From positions 124,001 through 188,000 of the forward strand of contig OX595993.1 of assembly GCA_951394045.1 (NCBI GenBank): 64,000 bases of DNA. The letters run 5' to 3'. Below the pieces are notes generated by a model, which was given only the letters and a program-made list of their open reading frames with translations, did no database searches and was not told the DNA's origin. The stretch comes from Nitzschia sp. DOCU1. Lineage: Eukaryota > Bacillariophyta > Bacillariophyceae > Bacillariales > Bacillariaceae. This document shows positions 61,770 to 64,000 of the stretch, in pieces. Positions within the stretch are counted from its first letter, which is position 1. Every line of letters begins with the position of its first letter. A program made the translations under genes and the position numbers.

Positions 61770-63971
61770 CATCTGGACCCCCAAATTACTGTGTGGTTCC
61801 ATTGGAGTTAATCATGGCCGCTAGGACAACTTATGGATCCATTACATAGGCTTGGAATTTCCCATTTAAGTATTTGGATACAGCCAGCCCCCCCCACACA
61901 TACGCCATCCCCACCTGGAGTCTCCCAGCCTTATTTTTAAATTTCCCACTCCCGCCCAAATTTCAAAAGATTCCTAAGTTTTGAAGGAAAGACTCTTACG
62001 GCAACCAAAACATTACTGTCCTCTGAATTCCCGCTCCCTAAACACAACTCCATTAGAATCATCCCCCAGGGCTTTTTCAATAATCCCAATACTATACTAT
62101 CGGGAAATACCAACTCTTCAGCCCTGGCCCTCTACTGGTTATACCCTAATTTTATGATACCACCATTCTTGTTTCTAACACTGGAGACACTTGCTAGCAC
62201 TTTCTCCACACTCAACTCCAGCAGCAATCATCTATTCAAAGTAATGGAACATGTATCCTTAGTAATTGTGGCATACAAGCAATTGCTCACCAATTATCAT
62301 TTTTTGACTGCAACCACTATACTTCCTCAGTCAACATATCATCGCCCCACAATAGGCTCCTGTCCACCTCAGGCAAAGGAGCCTCAGTCTGCTTTTCCTT
62401 CTCGCATTCTGGATTGAGCTTGGCATGCAAGAAGCGGTAGGCTGCGTTGAATCTTGAATACCTCTCCTTTTCGCTCACAATCTTAGTCACAAGCTCACCC
62501 ATGTCATCCGCTGCTCTTACTGACCATCCCCGGAACCTTCTTTCATCTTCCTTTACAGCTGTGTAGTCCCGCAGTGTCTTCAGAACCTTCCTCCTCTTCT
62601 TTTTTCTCTCCGCATCTCCGGAAAAATCCTGTGGATCAGCCATAACAGCATTCATTGCACACTCCTGAACATAGTGGGCTAGCATGGCCTTGTACTTCTT
62701 GTTCTTCTTCGCCTTTTTCCTGACTTCCCTCTGTTCTCTTAGGCTCTCTTCTTGACGGTCCCTGTAATCCTCCATGTCTGCCAGAATGCAGTAATCTGTA
62801 TCCTTGAAGGTCTCCCCTTCTACATCAATCTCAGAATTGAGATGAAAGTTCAGTTCCTTGTAGTCCTGGGCGTTGGTCATGGTGTTTGTATCATAATCCG
62901 TCCTCCCCTCTGGCACCTTCTCCTTCATATCCATAAGCCAAGCAAAGTAATTGTTCTTGAGCAAAATCATGGCAAATGCTTCAGCCTGCACAGAACCCAT
63001 CCGTGCACTCTTGTTGGCACTCTTGAGACTTTGGCGCCATCGGTGTTCCCCAACAGCGGATCGGAAGAACCGGTCGTAGAAGTAGTAGTAGACTATAGGA
63101 TTATTCATCCTCTGTTCAAACGCCTCAAGGCTGGGAACCTTTACTACAGTAGCAATACAACTCTTCAAGAGGTGGTTAGTTGTTTTTCAATGTCCATTTG
63201 AATGGCCCCTTGCATTACTTACCTGTAAACCTGTTGCACATAGTCGAGGAAACAGTGCAACGCTTACTATTCCAACCCCGCGACACAACGGACTTTGACA
63301 CTGCATATTCAGTCCAAAGAGATTCAAGGTATGCTTTCTGATGTTCTTCGTTGGCAATCCCTTTCAAACCTATCAGTTTTTCCTTCAGACCAGCAGCATA
63401 CCATTTGAAAATCAGGCCGTTCACTGCCAAATCCTTTTTTGGATCATAAAGGAACTTTACCTTCAGAAACAAGACATTGCGTCCCCATTCAGAAAGAGTC
63501 TTTCCATCCTGTTCCTTTACCATCCATCCTCCAGCACAATTTATGTGGGCAACAACCTGGTGGTTGTCGTCCACTTTGGCAATTCATTGCACGCCAGCCT
63601 CACCCAAAGCTTTTGAACACTTCCAACTCCACCCATATAAATTTATTTGAACAGCTTGTTACTCTCTAAATACCTTGCCTGGCCGTCGCACTTGGAAAGC
63701 CGGCATCTCCAAGGACGTAACTAGGCATTTCAAACCACCTCCTCGCATTGTAAATTCCCCTGAAGTTCCACCAAAAGATGCCAATTCCCACCAAAAGATT
63801 TCCATTCAAAACAAAAATTGAGACACCACAGAAACCATTAGCCATCAACAGAAACCATACAAACAAAGCTAGATAACATTTGCTTGCCGGCTGTCATAAT
63901 CCACGTACCAATTTCTCCCATAACGCAACTTTTCCCTCTGCATTGCCACCATGGGTAAATGTTCCTTTGCA
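61411..63971 (-). repeat. right arm of the 2561-bp inverted repeat
   Basis: Mirror of 55324-57884. The match ends at 63971 inside what would be gene B codon 7; beyond it (GTCGGGTTCTTCGGGCTTC) the sequence differs from T1. Confidence 0.9.
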
Positions 63972-64000
63972 GTCGGGTTCTTCGGGCTTCACTGCGCAAC
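61770..64000 (-). mobile_element. T2: third copy of the A/B/C transposon, cut by the window edge
   Basis: Starts with the terminal repeat CATCTGGACCCCCAAATTAC, the right end of the element in reverse, inserted in a gypsy-2 LTR. It contains gene C complete in the same form as T1 and ends just inside gene B. The remainder is outside the window or deleted. Confidence 0.75.
62317..63523 (-). CDS. T2 gene C
   Basis: Same sequence as T1 gene C on the opposite strand: first frame from ATG at 63523, probable intron around 63130-63225, main frame ending at 62317 (LPEVDRSLLWGDDMLTEEV). It shares the loss of the N-terminal start that copy D keeps. Identity to T1 is explained by the recent copying event rather than by selection. 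Confidence 0.55.

Overview
This window looks like a transposon-dense stretch of a eukaryotic microalgal nuclear genome, most probably a diatom. The evidence is the company of elements: Ty3/gypsy and Ty1/copia retrotransposons, LINEs with an AP-endonuclease, reverse transcriptase (RT) and RNase H, a very large multi-gene DNA transposon, and short GT-AG introns of about 64 bp. There is no bacterial operon structure, and I recognise no intact conserved host housekeeping gene. The species assignment is inference.

Layout. 1-5.4 kb holds a decayed LINE 3' end, a divergent pair of broken unknown genes (1443-3262) and a decayed minus-strand region. 5456-18627 holds two almost identical but differently truncated LINE copies. 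Copy 1 lacks its 5' end and breaks at the start of RNase H; copy 2 has the whole 5' half and stops before RT. Between them is an inverted-repeat-bounded mosaic (about 10.95-13.2 kb) containing pieces of a SET-domain gene, a copia RT and a protein kinase. 18.6-21.5 kb is mostly non-coding with small relics. 21762-26166 is an internally deleted derivative (D) of a large DNA transposon, followed by a truncated gypsy element (family 2) at 26167-28110.

At 28111-35863 a LINE RNase H reading frame is split by a young composite gypsy element (family 1, 28572-35148). That element has three LTR copies, a CTGCC target duplication and a damaged pol. 35.8-47.3 kb holds a 312-aa protein with an 80-aa tandem duplication, copia relics, a leucine-rich-repeat scrap, a plausible two-exon secreted protein and a decayed paralogue of a transposon gene.

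47473-58427 is the largest and most interesting object: T1, an approximately 11-kb DNA transposon bounded by 14-bp terminal repeats (CATCTGGACCCCCA). It encodes three unfamiliar proteins: A (+, with an acidic Asp/Asn/Ser/Gly tract), B (-, about 1042 codons, transposase-like) and C (+, basic coiled coil). A third copy, T2, enters from the right edge (61770-64000) in inverted orientation and sits inside a gypsy family-2 LTR. T2 plus 359 bp of its LTR flank recurs as a mirror image inside T1, giving a 2561-bp inverted repeat that I saw no mismatch in.

How it fits together: nearly every coding region belongs to a mobile element, and the elements are nested. Gypsy-1 sits in a LINE, the A/B/C transposon sits in gypsy-1 gag (twice) and in a gypsy-2 LTR, and X-type inverted-repeat elements sit in a LINE. 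Several junctions carry short microhomology and templated insertions, which suggests repeated repair by template switching. No element here looks fully intact.
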